Shown here piece by piece: positions 26,891 to 40,155 of a stretch of 64,000 nucleotides of DNA (the first letter of the stretch is position 1; the number at the start of each line of letters is the position of its first letter). The stretch covers positions 108,259 through 172,258 of the forward strand of contig JAIUCV010001135.1 in the NCBI GenBank assembly GCA_026724425.1, read 5' to 3'. This stretch comes from Erythrophleum ivorense (Eukaryota; Streptophyta; Magnoliopsida; Fabales; Fabaceae). The notes under the pieces were generated by a model that saw only the letters and a list, made by a program, of their open reading frames with translations, made no database searches and was not told the origin of the DNA. Both the position numbers and the translations under genes were made by a program.

Positions 26891-28193
26891 CCATCTTCAC
26901 GCCACTTCTTATTTCCTTGGTGACCTTCTTCTGCCTAAAATACAGAAAAGAAGCAGCTCCTTAAGGTGTACCAAGAGAGGGAGAGATGGAAGAAGAAACC
27001 AAGGAAAATGTGAGGAATTTCATGGAATTTCATACTTCTCCTTCTTCCAATCTTGTTCTTCTCCTTCTTAGCTCTCTTTCCATGGTCTATTTGAATGAAT
27101 TGGTTCTGTTTTTGGTCCAGAACCTAAGGGAGGAATTCGAATTGCTTGAGAGAAAGCAAACTAAGGAGAAAAAGACTTGAAAGGAAGCTAGAATCCAAGG
27201 TAAAATCATGGTTTAATTACTCCTTCCTCTTGTTCCTTCTTGTGCTCCATTTCAGCCAACCTAAGGAGGAGTAGGAGGGGTTGATTTTAGGCAGAATCAA
27301 GGGAGAATCCTAGGAAAAAGAGTGTGAGGATTAAGATTATGCAAAGAAATTCCAAGAAAAACTAATAGAAAACAAGTTAGGAAAGTGTAGGATCCTTTAT
27401 GATTTTGTAAAATCTGATTTTATACATGAAGTTCCTTGGCTATTTAAGTGTTCCCTTGAGCTCCTAAGACTCCTAAAAACCTCCCCAAGTGGCTCCCCTA
27501 TCAAGGAAAAAATTGAAACTCCAAGAACCCCATTCTTGTCCATAGTTTCGGCCAAGGCAAGAGCATTAGGTTAGAGGATATTTTAATTTGTTCCAGCCTT
27601 GGTTTGGGACTTCATATGATATTAGAAGATGGGAGGAATCATTGGAAAAAATTTAGGAGCTATTGATTGGAAGATGGGACAATGGTAGCCATAATGGTGC
27701 CTTGTAAAGCAACTTGATTCTAAGCTTGTGTAAATGAATGTGTGATGGCTCTAAAGACCTTGAATGAGGTCAAGAAACCTAGAAATGGGAAGAGAATGGA
27801 GACTAAACTTGAATTGTGAAGGTTACTTCAAGGGACCAATTATGGAACCAATATGTCACTTGTAAAATTAAATGTGTTCTTAAGAGTAAGATTAATGTCT
27901 TGGCATGCTTCAAGTGTATAATTGTGTGTTGTTTATGGTGCTTAGGCCAAGAGGATCCTAACTCACCACATTTTTTTTGTGGAACTAAGAAAGGGAAGGA
28001 AGTAGACAAAGAAAAGCTTGCATAAATTCAAGGTAGCTCTTCACCTCATTCTCCTTGCATTCTTGTGTGCATATGTATGTCATTGTGTGCTTGTATGTAT
28101 TCTTGTAACTTGATAACATGCCACTTGATGTCTTGATATTGCATTGGTACCAATGTGTCTTCTTGAATGGCTTTGGTTATGGAAATGGCTCAT

Positions 28194-28376
28194 AAGGGTG
28201 AGGTGATGCCAAAAGTCCCTTAATAAAAGTGAAGAGATACCAAAAGTCTCGTGGCATGGGTGAGACAAGGCCAAAAGTCTCTTGGATGGGTGAGGCCAAG
28301 TCAAAAGTTCCTAGACCAAGGGTGAGGCAAATCTAAAAGTCTTAGAATTGGGATAAGGCAAAACAAAAAGTCCCTA
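28194..28376 (+). repeat. LTR-internal minisatellite, clearest copy (in E)
   Basis: About six units of about 31 bp follow one another. The core is GTGAGGCAAGTCCAAAAGTC with variation. The same array lies at the equivalent place in C (25260-25450), D (30465-30660), K (45790-45960) and, on the minus strand, T2 (8560-8775, 20365-20575), M (13940-14135), T1 (35880-36060) and F (59945-60145). Confidence 0.85.
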
Positions 28377-28558
28377 GAGCATGTTCTTGAATTAAAAATG
28401 ACTTGGTGGCATGAAAGTATGTGTTCTTGCATATTTATGATGAGACATGTTCCAAAAGTGTGCCTTTGATGTATGTATGCCTTGAATGTGTATGTGAATG
28501 AGTATGTGAGCTATTGAGATTCTAGAAATCTCACCCTCTTCCCTTTTTTACCCCTATG

Positions 28559-31500
28559 TGTAACATCTGGTCCCTCCGTAAACGTGAGAAATGCGATGTT
28601 GATTTCTCCATAAACGTTAGAAATAGGCCAAATATAAAAGGAAGTCCTCGACATAGAAGGAATTGGGGCCAAATAAAATTATGATAAAATTTTTAATATT
28701 AGAAAATAAGGATTTGAGGTTTAAGATACCCAAAAACTAGAGCCAGAAGAGCTCAGAAAATTTGCCGAAGAAAGTAAGGGCATTTTTGTAATTTTTGGAA
28801 AGTTTGGAAAACTCATAGGAGGGCTTTTTAAACAAAAAATTTGAGCTTTTCGAGGTTTTCAGAGGCCCTAAAAACCATGGGAACCTCTAGAATAGTTGAA
28901 AGCCCTATGGTGAGCGATTTCGGCAAAGGTTGACCAAAACTTTGACTGAATGGTTCAGAATGGTTTCAGATCCTTTTTGAGTGATTCGAAAGGCAATTCT
29001 TATGATTAAGACCCTAAGGAATATGATGGAAAAGATGGATTTCAAAAAAGAGTTGATATGAGCCTAAAATGAAAAAACCAAGAAAAAGGACTAAAATACA
29101 AAAGTAAAAAGTTGCATAAAGTGACTTTTAGCTCCTTCTTATCCACGTTCCAGCAGCTCCTCACTTCCACGATTTGTTTTTGCCCCAAAAATAGAAAAGG
29201 AAGCCAGCTCTCTTGGGCGCACAAGGAGAGGAGATTTTGAAGAAAGAAAAAGCAAGGAAAAAGGTAAGAAAAGTGTGGACTTTTATGCTCTTCCCTTGAG
29301 TAAACTTGTTCCTCTCATTTTCCTCTTCATTTCTATGGTTTTATTGATGGATTTGGTGATGTTTTGAGTCTGGTCCAGAGAAGGAATAATAGAATTTGAA
29401 GGAGAGGAACTTACCACTTGGAAGAGCACTTAAGAAAAGCTAGGAAATCAAGGTAACTTGTTGTCTTCCATGCTTCTTCTTCCCTTCTCCTCCTTGTGAT
29501 AATTTCGTCCCATATAGAGCCCAATAAAAGGGAGATGAATTCTGGTCCTAGCAACGGAGATTCATAGATTTTGGAGTGTGAGAAGCAAGTAGGTGCAAAG
29601 AAAGAAGCATGAAAACACAAGATAGAAAAGTGAGGGATTCATGGAGACTTTGTGAAATCTTTTTTGATCCATGAATTCCCTAGCTTAGATGAGTGTTTTC
29701 TTGAGTTCCTAAGATCACTAGAGACCTCCCCACACACCTCTTCCATAAAGAAAACAAAGCAAACCCATTACTTCCACTTTTCAAGTGTCATTTCGGCCTA
29801 GGGTAGAACTATAGGTTAGGGATAGTTTTAATTTGTCCCAAGCTTAGTTTTGAGTCATATATGATGGAAGAGGATGAGAGGAAGCCTTGGAAAAGATTTA
29901 GAACTCATAGAAAGTGATTTGGTGTCTTAGGTTCCATATTATGACCTAAAGAAGCAATATGGTGCTAGGCCTTTTGTTTTAATGATGTGATGACTCCAAG
30001 AGGTTTAAAAGGAGTCAAGAATCATATTTGAAAGGAAAGAATGAGGCCTAGAAGTCCCTTGAGGGGTGTTGCTTCATTAGGTGCCTTTATGGACCATAAT
30101 GGAGCTTATAGAGCAATCTAGAGTTTAAGCAAGTTACATAGCCTTATAATGTGTTTCATGAACCTAATTGGCTCCCATAAATTGTATCTAGGCCAAAAGG
30201 AACCTTCCCCACACTCTTGTGGTTGTGTATCCGAAAAGAGGAGCTTAAATTTAAAGGGAAAAGTGCGTAAATTTGTGCAAGGTAGCTCTCTCCACCTTCT
30301 CTCATGCATGGATATGTGTTTAGCTTATTTTAAAATGTGTGTATGTGTATTTTCAAGTTATGAAAAGTATGCTAGCATACCTTTATATGCTATGATCCTT
30401 GATGCCATGTTATGTTTTCTAATGAGTGCATGATGTTTGTATGAGTTACTTGAGTGTGGAGAGGCCAAGAACTCTTCCCTTTGGTGAGGATAAGCCAAGA
30501 ACCCTTGAGCTTGGTTGAGACAAAACAAAGAGTCTCCCAAAAGCAAAGTGGGCTCCCAAAAGTATGGTTGAGTCCAAAGTGCTCAAAAAATGGGTGAGGC
30601 AAGTCCAAAACCCATGAGGAGAAGTGTGAGGCCAATCCAAACACTTGGTGAGCTCTTGAATAATTTGTATGAGTTGCTCACATGCCAAGGTTGCTTTTAA
30701 AATGTCTATGGCTTTTATTTTCTCCATGCATGCATTTGTAAAGCTTACTTGTACATATTATGTATGATTGAATGGGAGATGAACTATTGGGATTCTTTGA
30801 ATTTCATCCCTTCCTCTCTAATGATCTAATATGCTAGGTGGACTAAGTAATTATGGTGAAGGGAGCCAACAACCATGAAGAGCAAAGATTGACAAGCTTG
30901 TGTCTTGTTTTGTCTATTTTGGAACTATAATGATGGTTCATAATGTATATGATGTTGTATATGTATTGTGAACCTTGAGACATGTATAAAGATACTGCTA
31001 TGTAATGTTTATAGCTATGGATATGATGTATGAGTTATAAAATACAATTTGAGTATCTAATGCCCAAATATGCAATGTGGAAGTATGAAGTAAATGTGCA
31101 TAAGCATGGGTTGAATGACCAAAATGAGATGCATGAGGTTTAGGACCATTTGGGCAGCTCACTTAAGTCTCAAATGTACTTTTAAACTTGCCCAAAAGGT
31201 GCTAAGACTAAGGAAAATCCATTTGGCAACTTTGGCACCCTATAAGGAGCCAAAATTGACCATTATGGATCCCTACGTCACTTTTTACTCAAATGAGTTA
31301 GTCTTGATTTGAGATTTGGCATGCAATTAGGTCTCATTGAGAGCTTTCTGGGAAGCTAAAGATCATAATTTTTAGAGGTCTACAGAATATTTGATGATTT
31401 TTCAAAGTTGGAAAAATTCATAGAAATGATCTGATGCACTGTTACAATAGTCTGAAATTTTTTTCTATCACATGAGACTCAAATGATGTCCAATTGCCAT

Positions 31501-32265
31501 GAAATTTTTAAAGAGAAACTAGGAAATCATAGTGACTCATGCCAACTAGAAGCACCTCATTTGGAGGTCTAGAGAGGAAGATATGAATTTTTGAAGTTTT
31601 TGTCCAGTATCAGTAACTGTGCTCAACCAGAAGTATTGTTCCATCAAATTCTGAGGTCTGGACTTGATGAACTGATCTAGAGACATTTTTCCTCTCTAGT
31701 TGACATCCACAAATTTCCAGATTGGTATCATTTGTGTGGATTGGATTTTTGTGGAATTAATTAGATATTTTTGAAGTTCATATCAGTAAACTATGACAAC
31801 ATTAAGACCTAGTCCGACCTCCAGAATATTTTGCTTGTCAAACTCTCTGTGTGTGGGATGTTATGACTTGTTCATATTTTTAGATAAAGTAGACATCCCA
31901 AGCTTTCCAGAATGACCAAGATTGCATGATTTTGATTTTTCTGGATTTAGTTATGATTTTCCAAAGTTTGCCTAGAAAGGAGGCCAATTCTAGTCGAGAA
32001 TGAAACCTCCTTTTCCACCTTCCAATTTGGTTTCCATGAGTTGTAGGCATGTTTTTGTGATACAAATGAGTTGTAATGATGTAATTAAATATGAGGATGT
32101 ATAGCATGAGTTCACACAGTCCATGTGACACCAAAATGAATTTTTAGATATGACAAAACGCAAGTAAAAGTCCAATTTTCATGCTTCTCCATGGGAATCA
32201 TATATATGTTCCATGATAATTATACTATTCAAAGGCATGAGATGATCTAGAATTTTTGTGTTACA
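28559..32265 (+). mobile_element. D: solo family T LTR (3,707 bp) nested in E
   Basis: It runs from TGTAACATCTGG to TTGTGTTACA, with exact TSD CTATG at 28554-28558 and 32266-32270. Near its start a block of about 30 bp (GTAAACGTGAGAAATG / ATAAACGTTAGAAATAG) is repeated. The TATA box of other copies is not preserved. An AAGGTAAG donor-like site lies at about 29260-29270. There is no coding capacity. Confidence 0.95.
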
Positions 32266-33679
32266 CTATGGGTTTAGGTGGCTCTCAAGAACTAAGAAAT
32301 GCAAGCCAAGCATCTTAAAGAGACCATAATTTGATTATCATGTAGTTCCTTTTGTACTAAATAGTTAAAATGATTATGTAAATGTTATTTTTGAATTGTG
32401 AATCATTGAACAATTGTAATATCATATGTAAATGGTGTATGAACATTGTATGGTACGAAGATAGTGAGAATATGAATTTTGAACACTTGAATCTTACTTA
32501 GATGTATGTATTATTGAGTGTGGGATGGTCAAAATGAGATGTATAGTGTGTGGGATCACTTGGACAGCTTACACAAGTCATATTTATGCTTTTAAACTTT
32601 TCAAAGGGGTGCCAAATATTAAAGGAAGTCATTTGGGCAAAATTGGTACCTCATATGGAGCAAAATGGACCAAATTGGTGAACTATACCACTTTTTGTCC
32701 AAATGAGTTCTTCTTGGTCTAAAATTTGGCATGCATTTAGATCTTATTGAGAGATTTTTGGAAAGCTAAAGTAGGTAATATTTGGAGGTTTATGGAATTT
32801 TTGGTGAATTTTCAAAGTTATAAAATTTTTTTATTTTGGTTTAGTGTACTGTACAAATGGTTTGACAATTGATCTATGTTATTCATGAGGCAAACAATGT
32901 TGAATTGCCATGAAAATTTTCAACCAAAAACTAGACCTTCCTAGTGACTTATGCCAATTGGAAGCACCTCAATTGGATGTCTAGAGAGGGAGACATAAAG
33001 TTTTGAAGTTGCTATTATGTTCTAGGCATACCTCTAGACCCTTAATATTGTTCCATCAATTTCTAAGGTATGAATGCTCTTGGATTGGTTTGAAACTATT
33101 TTTTTCCTCTATTTAACATCTGTATATTTCTAAATTGGTATAAATTGCATGGATTGTATTTTTTTGGAATTAATTATGAATTTTCAAAATTTGTATCAAT
33201 AATCTATATCAAAATTCTGGACAGCCTGACATTTGAGTCTTTTCGGATGTCAAGTGTGGTCCAGATGAGATTTTCATGGCTAAAAATTATTTTTACTATA
33301 AATTTAATATCTATAGATTTCTAAAAAGCTATGGTTTGCTTAATTTCAATTTTTCTACATTTATTTATGATTTGTCAAGTTTGCCTCAAATTTGCCACCC
33401 TAGAACCTGAGACAAAACGTGATTATTTTGGATTTTTGGTCTTGATCCATGGTTTATGTGAAGTTTTAAGAAGTTTATGACTTTTATGGATGAAAATAAT
33501 TAGAGAATGATATTGAGGAACTCATGGGGTCCATATGATGCGAAATGAGAATTTAAACCCTCACGTAATGCAAATAAATACATTATTTTCATATATTTTG
33601 TTAGATTTTCCTTGAGAATGTGTGTAAGCCATCTTGAATTGAGAAATATTGCACTAGAATGCTATGGTATGACAATATG

Positions 33680-34863
33680 GATTGAAATTATATAAACATA
33701 AGAAAATATATTAGTCATATTAACAAATGAATAGTTAGGCTATCGATGACTATTATCCCATACTAGGAATCATATTTCCATATGTTAAAGGCTATTAACA
33801 TCGGGAGAGGCCCGTCCATGGCACCTACTCTCCAATAAGTACAACTAAGGTTCAGTGCATCTGGGGTCTAATCATAACACGGTGCCCGATTGAAGCACAT
33901 GCATGAGTAGCAGCTGCACCATAGCTCCATCATGGACTCACAAGGTCCAATCACAATATAACAGATAGCTAACTAATTCATTAGTATTTCAAAAACATAA
34001 TTATGCAGTAGATATAAAATTAAATGAGGCATATGCATAGAATTTAACATAATCCCTGGTTACCTCATTTGTGGACAATTTTCTAGAGAACTAACAATAA
34101 TGCTACCTCTGCCCAGCCACTACAAGAGTAAAATTCGGATATGGGTGTTTTCTCTACCAAAAACTTCGATGTATCACCCTAAATCTCAATATTCCTCCTA
34201 GCTTCTACCTCTAAAAATCCTCCAAGAAAATACCAAACAAACACATTTTAGATTTTGTGTATGATGAAAATGCTCTAAATGAGAAATTAATCCAACCAAA
34301 TTAAAGAGAAAGGGGAGAGGATTAAGTTGTATAACAAATACCTTGGCTAATTTCGAGCTTGGAAGTGAGAAATGGTGAAAATATGTCAAGAACCATAGCA
34401 CCCACCTTAAACCTCCAAAAATTGCCTTATGTTTCTTGTGGTTCTACGGAATGGGAGGTGGCTAAATTGATTTTAGGGTTTAAGTTGGGTCCTAAATGGG
34501 TTATGGGTAGACCCATTAGCTCAAGGCCCAATTGGGCTCCTACTAGTTGTTGGGCTAAGGTTTTAATTTGTTGGACCAATTACAAGAGTTTAGATTTTTA
34601 ACTAGGTTGGGCCAAGTCTTAAGAGTCCATTTAGCTTGGGTTTGTTCCTAAAATCATTGGGCTTGCATTAGTCTTCAACCGTAACCTACTTAAATCAATT
34701 ATGGGCCTAAATTAAGTTCTAGCCTAATGAAATCTTAAACTTACATTAATTGTTTATTTCCCTCTAAACTCCTATTCATATAGCTTGCCCGATCATTCCA
34801 TAATAATTATTCTTAACTAGCCTAAATCTATAATTAAACCTTAATTAATTTTGGAATGTTACA
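33680..34863 (-). repeat. LTR L, right segment
   Basis: This is L sequence from E to the L right end GGAATGTTACA. A GC-richer block at 33800-33930 (GAGAGGCCCGTCCATGG and beyond) and several GGGCC-type pieces at 34480-34700 are seen. The ORFs at 34198-34401 and 34359-34601 are short and not protein-like. Confidence 0.78.
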
Positions 34864-34868
34864 ATTCT

Positions 34869-37800
34869 AGACCAAAACAATAGCATTTAACCCACAAAAA
34901 ATAATGGAATAATACATTATGTTTGTTCTTGGATAGCTATATAACCTGTAACTTCAAAAAAAATTTCTCCTTTTACAAAGCTCCAAATAAGGTTTTCTTA
35001 ATGGCTATAGAAAGCTTATAATGTCTAGTTTATGCTTGTAAAATTTCATGAGCATTGGACTTCATTTGGCCTATGAGTGACTTAGAAAAGCAAACTAACC
35101 ATATGAACAGTACCCTTGACAATTCTGCATAATTTAGCCAATTTTAAAAAATCATAATAAATTCTCTAAAGCTCTAAATTGTGTGCTCTTTAGCTATGTG
35201 AAAAGCTCTAGATGCGTCCTATTTGCTAGCCAAATTTCATACAAAAACTCATCCATTTGGTTAAACTTTGGTTTAACTTAAGAAATAGTCAAAATTGAAG
35301 TCCATAATGGGATTACAAGGTACCAAATGACCTTCCTATGGTTCCATAGCCACTTGGGCACGTCCAAAAGCATGATTATAGCATATATAAGCATGCCAAA
35401 TAGTTGAAATCATCATGGAGCTCATTCTCACCCTTTCACTTACATTCATACACATACATATCTTAGCATATGGGTGGCAAAAACTCACGTATTCACTTAT
35501 ATGATTCCAAAATGGATACATACATTATATTTACATACATTTGAATATGCTCAAGGGTCTACATTACAAATACATCATAGGATTACAATTTTTGACATCA
35601 AAATATCATCAAAATCCCTAATATTCTACTCCATTGTCAAAGTATTGCTCTTCAAAATGTATGGCCTCCATTTCTTAGTCCACTTGGCTCATCTAGACAT
35701 TATTAGACATACGTGGGGCAAGAGTAATATTCCAAGAATCTCAATAGCTCTTTACCCTTTCAAACATACATAATGGATACATTTATATGTTAAAGAATGC
35801 ATGCATGGCATTTAAGCTACTAATGAATATACATAAATTATTTTCTTTGTCATATGAACTCATACATGTCAAACATAAGCTCTCAAGGACATTGGTCTAG
35901 CCTCACTCAATTTCTTTAGGACTTTTGGATTTGCCTCACCCATTTTCAACAAACTTTTGACTTATCCTCACTCTTCTTGAGACTTTTGTCTTTGTCTTAC
36001 CCATTCTTAAGGACTTTTGGCTCATCCTTACCTATGCTAAGAGACTTTTAGCATAACCATATCCATTCAAGTCACTTTGCATTCATAAACACTTTTTAAT
36101 AAGCATAATGGTACCATCACATGTAACTAATGGCTAGAAACATTTTTTATAGTTTAAACATACACACAAGTACTCAATGACAAGCAAACATCTAAGCAAT
36201 GCATGCGAGAAATGTTAGAAAGCTACCTTGAAGTAAGAAAACAAGCTTTTCTCTTTAATTCTTCTTCCCTTTTTTGGCCAAACAAATGCAACTAGGTGGA
36301 GCTTGATTCTCTTGGCTTAGACACATCAAATGGGATATAATTATATCATTGAACCAAGCTCTAGGCTTAAACAAACTCTATGCATGCCTATTTTCTTATA
36401 TGACTCCATTTTGGTTCCATACAAGACACAATGAAGCAACCATTAGAATTTATGACTTTAGCTTCCATTTCTCATTTATTCTAGGTCTCTTGACTCCATT
36501 TAAACTTCTTATAATCATCACAATTTCAATTCAAGAAGCCTAGATATAAGTTACTTCTTTATATCTTAAATGGAACCTACACCTCCATCTCACAAACTAC
36601 GATTCCTAAATTTATTCCAATGCTTTCTTTGATGTTTACTATTCATGTTTAGTCCCATTCTAGACTTATAATTAATTAAAACTCTCCCTAGATGCTTCAA
36701 GTCTTCTTGGCTAAGACATAAATCTACTTAAGGCCTATAAAGTTTACTTGATTTTTCTTGGGGAATTGGCACTTGTGAAGCTTCTTAGATGTCTTAGGAT
36801 CTCATACATATTCTCACATAGGCTAGACTATCCTAAGAAAGCTTCAAGAATGACTAGGTGCAACAAAAACCCTAAATTATATAACTTGAATTCTAAAGCT
36901 TTTCTTTTGAATCTAATTGCATATTCTTATTCCTCATGCTTGAAAACCCTGCTCTCTACTTTATTTTGGCTTAAATTCATTTCCTATTAAATAGGCCTAG
37001 GGTTGGTCGAAACTAGGCATAGAAGGAGTAAGAAGAAGCAACAAAGTCCATAGAAATTACTTTAATTTCAACCTTTTCCAAGAGTCCTTTCACTTGTTTC
37101 TCCTTCAATTCCTATCCTCCTCTCACTAAACTAGCCATGAATCATCCTCAAATAAATTACCAAAATCATAGGAAAAGAGTGGAAAAAGAAGAGAACAAGA
37201 TTGGTGAAGGCAAAAGCATGAAAACTATGAAATTTCTTACCTTTTTCCTTGGTTTTTCCTTCCTTCTCTCCTCCTTCTTAGTGCGCCACTTCAAGAATCT
37301 TAAGGTTCTATTTTGGTGTAAAATAAAGTTGATTAAGGCAAAGGGGAGAAGTGGGGCGTGCTATATATAAGCTAAGGATTCATTTAAGACTTTTCAATTT
37401 TTCAATTTCGCCCTTCATTTTTGGTTCTTTCCATTTAAGCTCATTTCAACCCCTTTTCAAGAACTGTCTTTTTTATTATGAAATTTAAGTCGTCTAATTC
37501 ATAAAATACTTTTGGTTTCATCCAAATTGAATTTAAAACCATCTTAAATGAATCAGTCAATCTTTGGGTCAACTGACATTCTAAAACGTAAATCGGAGGG
37601 GTTTAAACTATTCTAGGAGTTCTTGTGGTTTTTAGGGCCTCTGAGAACCTAGAGAAACTCAATTTTTCTATTTAAAGATCCCTCCTTTAAGTTTTCTAAA
37701 AGTTGCCCAAAATTACAAAAAATGCCATTGATTTTCATCTGATTTTATTTAGCTACTCCAACTCTAGTTTTTGGATATCTTAAGCCTTGCATCCTCATTT

Positions 37801-37912
37801 TCTATTTTCTAGATTATTGTCCTTATTTTATTTAGCCTCAAATATTTCTATTTATGGAAATTCCTTTTATAACTGGCCTATTTCTAATGTTTCAAGAAAA
37901 CTAGACATTACA
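34869..37912 (-). mobile_element. T1 5' LTR, main segment
   Basis: It continues the LTR after the L insertion and ends at GACATTACA (37912). It holds the minisatellite at about 35880-36060, a donor-like AAGGTAAG at about 37232-37250, and a TATA box at 37362-37369, in the order expected for minus-strand transcription. Together with 5927-6311 the LTR is about 3.43 kb. Confidence 0.9.
37362..37369 (-). promoter_or_regulatory. TATA box of T1 5' LTR
   Basis: TATATATA lies 543 bp from the LTR start at 37912. It is the promoter that would have driven the T1 transcript before L split the LTR. Confidence 0.6.
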
Positions 37913-38141
37913 CACTCTCTTTGTCTTTCTCTGTCTCTCTTTATGATTTTTTTTATAAATTTTCTCTTTTTATTTCTTTTAGTATTTTTCTATTTTTTAA
38001 AGTTTTTTTAGGCTTAAGCTGGTGGGCTCAAAGAGCTTATTGAATTATATAGGCCTAGGTTGAATTTTTCAATTTTTTAATCTTTATTATTATTATTGAG
38101 TGATTTGGATTGATATTAAGTATTTGGATTTAGTTTTTTTC

Positions 38142-38183
38142 CTCTTCTTCTTCTTCTTCTTCTTCTTCTTCTTCTTCTTCTTT
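38142..38183. repeat. (TTC)n microsatellite
   Basis: About 13 uninterrupted trinucleotide units inside the Tat LTR. Confidence 0.97.
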
Positions 38184-38736
38184 TGATTTTAATTTTTTTT
38201 GATATATTTATAATCTCTCTTTTCTCTTTTCCTTTTTCTTTTGTTGTTTCTTTTGATTTGTTTTTGGCCTTTTAAATTTTTCTTTTTTTCTTTTTTTCTT
38301 TTCTTTTAATAATTTTTTGCTAATTTGATTTTATTATTATTTTTGGAGCATACTGGGACAAAATATGTTGTTCATAGTTGTCCCTCTTTACTTGTTTCTT
38401 ATGTGTGGAGGTTAAAGATAGAATTTTGATATTTTTGCATAAGGAATAAGTTAAGATAAAAGCAAGTCTTTTGTAAAGGACAATTTGGTTGCCCCTTGAC
38501 ACAAAATGACCTTAACAAAATATGATATTGATAGGTTGCCCCCTTTACTTATTTCTTAAGTAAAGACATTGAAATTGCAATTTTTAATATCCCCAACTTA
38601 AGAATAAGTAAAGAAGAAAACATGTATTTTGTTTAGGGAATTGGTAAATCAAAAGGAATGAACTTACCTAGAAATATAGGAACTTGATGAAAAGCAAAGG
38701 TATTGAGAATTGCTTACCATTACAAGGCATTTGAGT

Positions 38737-39205
38737 GGATGTTTAGTCTATGCAGGGTTTTAAAGGTGTCTAGTCTATATAAAGATTTAAAGGGTGCTTG
38801 GTTTGTGTAAGGCCTTAAGGATGCCTGGTTTATATAGGGTTTAAAAGGTGCATGGTCTGTGCAAAATTTTAAAGGGTGCTTAGTCTGTGCAGGACTTTAA
38901 AGGTATCTAGTGGCTTTAAAGGGTGCCTAGTTTGTGCAAAGCTTTAAGGGTACTTGGTCTGTGTATGGCTTTAAATGGTGCCTAGTTTGTGTAGAGCTTT
39001 AAAGGGTGTCTAGTCTATGTAGGGCATTAAAGGGTGCCTAGTCTGTATAGGATTTTAAGAGTGTTTGGTCTATACAGGACTTTACAGGTGTTTGGTATGT
39101 GCAAGGTTTTAAAAGGTGCATAGTTTGTGTAGGGTTTAAAGGGTGCCTAGCTTGTGTAAGGCTTTAAAGGGTGTCTAGTCTGTGCAAGATTTTAGGGGTG
39201 TCTAA
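38737..39205. repeat. ~29-bp tandem array in Tat LTR, part 1
   Basis: About 16 imperfect units of the type GTGYCTAGTCTGTGTAGG + GCTTTAAAG. The array is cut by solo LTR I at 39206, and two more units follow at 49229-49275. Confidence 0.92.
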
Positions 39206-40155
39206 TGTAATATTCGATCTATCTAGAATTGGATTGAAACTAATGAGATTATAAAAAATGACCCTAGAATGAAATGAATAAAGGCTAAAGAAGAGTAGAA
39301 TAATAATATAGACATTTAAAAATGAGAATACAAAACTAATGATGGCTTGAAATTGAAGTGAAAGTGGCTAAACGAAGAAGTTGAAAACGTAGTAGCATTT
39401 TTGTAATTTTGGCAAATTATTGAAAACTCAAAGGAGGGAGCTTTAAATGATAAAATTGAGTTGTTCAGGATTCTTAGAAGCCCTAAAAATTATAGGAACC
39501 CTTAGAATGGTTAAAACTCCTCTGATGTATGATTTAGGCCTGTCGGTTGACTTAAACTTTAACTAGATGGTTCAGTAAGGTTAAAAATCTAATTTGGGTG
39601 AAACTAAAGTCATTTTATAAATTATAAGACCTAACTTTTCATATAAAAAAGATGATTCTAAAAAAGGAGTTAAAACGAGTGAAAATGGGAATAATGAAAT
39701 TGAAGGGCAAAATGGAAATTTTGAAAAATGTTATAACCTAACCCCTTTCTTCTTAAAGCTATCCAGCATGACCCAAACCTCTCAAAATAGAACTTAGACC
39801 ATCTGAACTAGAGGAAAGAGACATACTATAGGAAGGAGGAAGAAGAAGGAAAGCCAACCAAGAAAAGGTAAGGATTTTGACACTTTTTCATGCTCCTTCC
39901 TTCATTAACTTGATTCTTCTCTTCAAGCCCTTTCTTCTCATGGTTTTAGCTTCTTAAGAGGAGGATTTTTCATGGCTGAACTTGTGGAAGAAGGAAAGGA
40001 TTTGAGAAAACTAAGTTTTGCACCAAATTCTTCTCTTGAAAAGCTTTATGATGATGTGTGGAACAAGGTGCAAAATTGGCTTCTCCTTTTCTCTCCCTCT
40101 CAAATTCGTCCACCCTAGGGCCCAAAAAGTGTGAGGATGTTTTGGATGGTAACAA

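Larger units (their letters stand above)
23043..33674 (+). mobile_element. E: solo family T LTR containing solo LTRs C and D
   Basis: E starts TGTAACGAAC and ends GGTATGACA. An exact TSD, ATATG, lies at 23038-23042 and 33675-33679. Its own pieces are 23043-23357, 26896-28558 and 32271-33674, about 3.4 kb. Its first 100 bp are rearranged: a GTAACRAACATAAT-type segment occurs twice (23044 and 23102), and roughly the next 250 bp of the consensus are missing before GTAAGTCTAAACTTTGAC. It is inserted in L and has no internal region. Confidence 0.9.
6312..34863 (-). mobile_element. L: solo LTR of a second family, split by T2 and E
   Basis: L begins TGTAATGACC and ends GGAATGTTACA. It is flanked by an exact 5-bp duplication, ATTCT, at 6307-6311 and 34864-34868. 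Its own sequence is 6312-7134, 22457-23042 and 33680-34863, about 2.6 kb. It shares no visible similarity with family T LTRs. The minus-strand start TGTAACATTCC resembles many plant Ty3/gypsy LTRs, so minus orientation is likely but not proven. No internal region remains, so it is a solo LTR. It is younger than T1 and older than T2 and E. Confidence 0.85.
1..37912 (-). mobile_element. T1: Tekay/Del-type chromovirus LTR retrotransposon, 3' end outside window
   Basis: On the minus strand the order is 5' LTR (37912-34869 and 6311-5927), tRNA-Met primer-binding site, gag-pol pseudogene, PPT, and 3' LTR (1205 to beyond base 1). The two LTRs are recognisably the same sequence: the block at about 298-1205 matches 37005-37912. 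The 5' LTR is split by solo LTR L, whose TSD ATTCT lies at 6307-6311 and 34864-34868. Without the insert the LTR is about 3.43 kb and the internal region about 4.7 kb. The gag-pol order and the C-terminal chromodomain identify a chromovirus of the Tekay/Del type. The right flank is CACTC; its partner lies left of the window. Confidence 0.92.
37913..39205 (-). mobile_element. Tat element 3' LTR, segment between T1 and I
   Basis: This is non-coding, T-rich sequence outside family T. It is linked to the Tat element because its right-end tandem array continues at 49229 on the far side of solo LTR I. It contains runs of pyrimidines at 37913-38010, a (TTC)n microsatellite and the 29-bp array. The motif TTGCCCCCTTTACTTATTTC near 38536 resembles the Tat PPT region at 49991-50013, and a weaker copy lies near 38375. 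That T1 sits inside this LTR is inferred from the right flank only. Confidence 0.6.

Noticed and set aside
38142..38183. The (TTC)n run as a splice or promoter polypyrimidine element
   Set aside because: It is a simple microsatellite in non-coding LTR sequence with no neighbouring exon.
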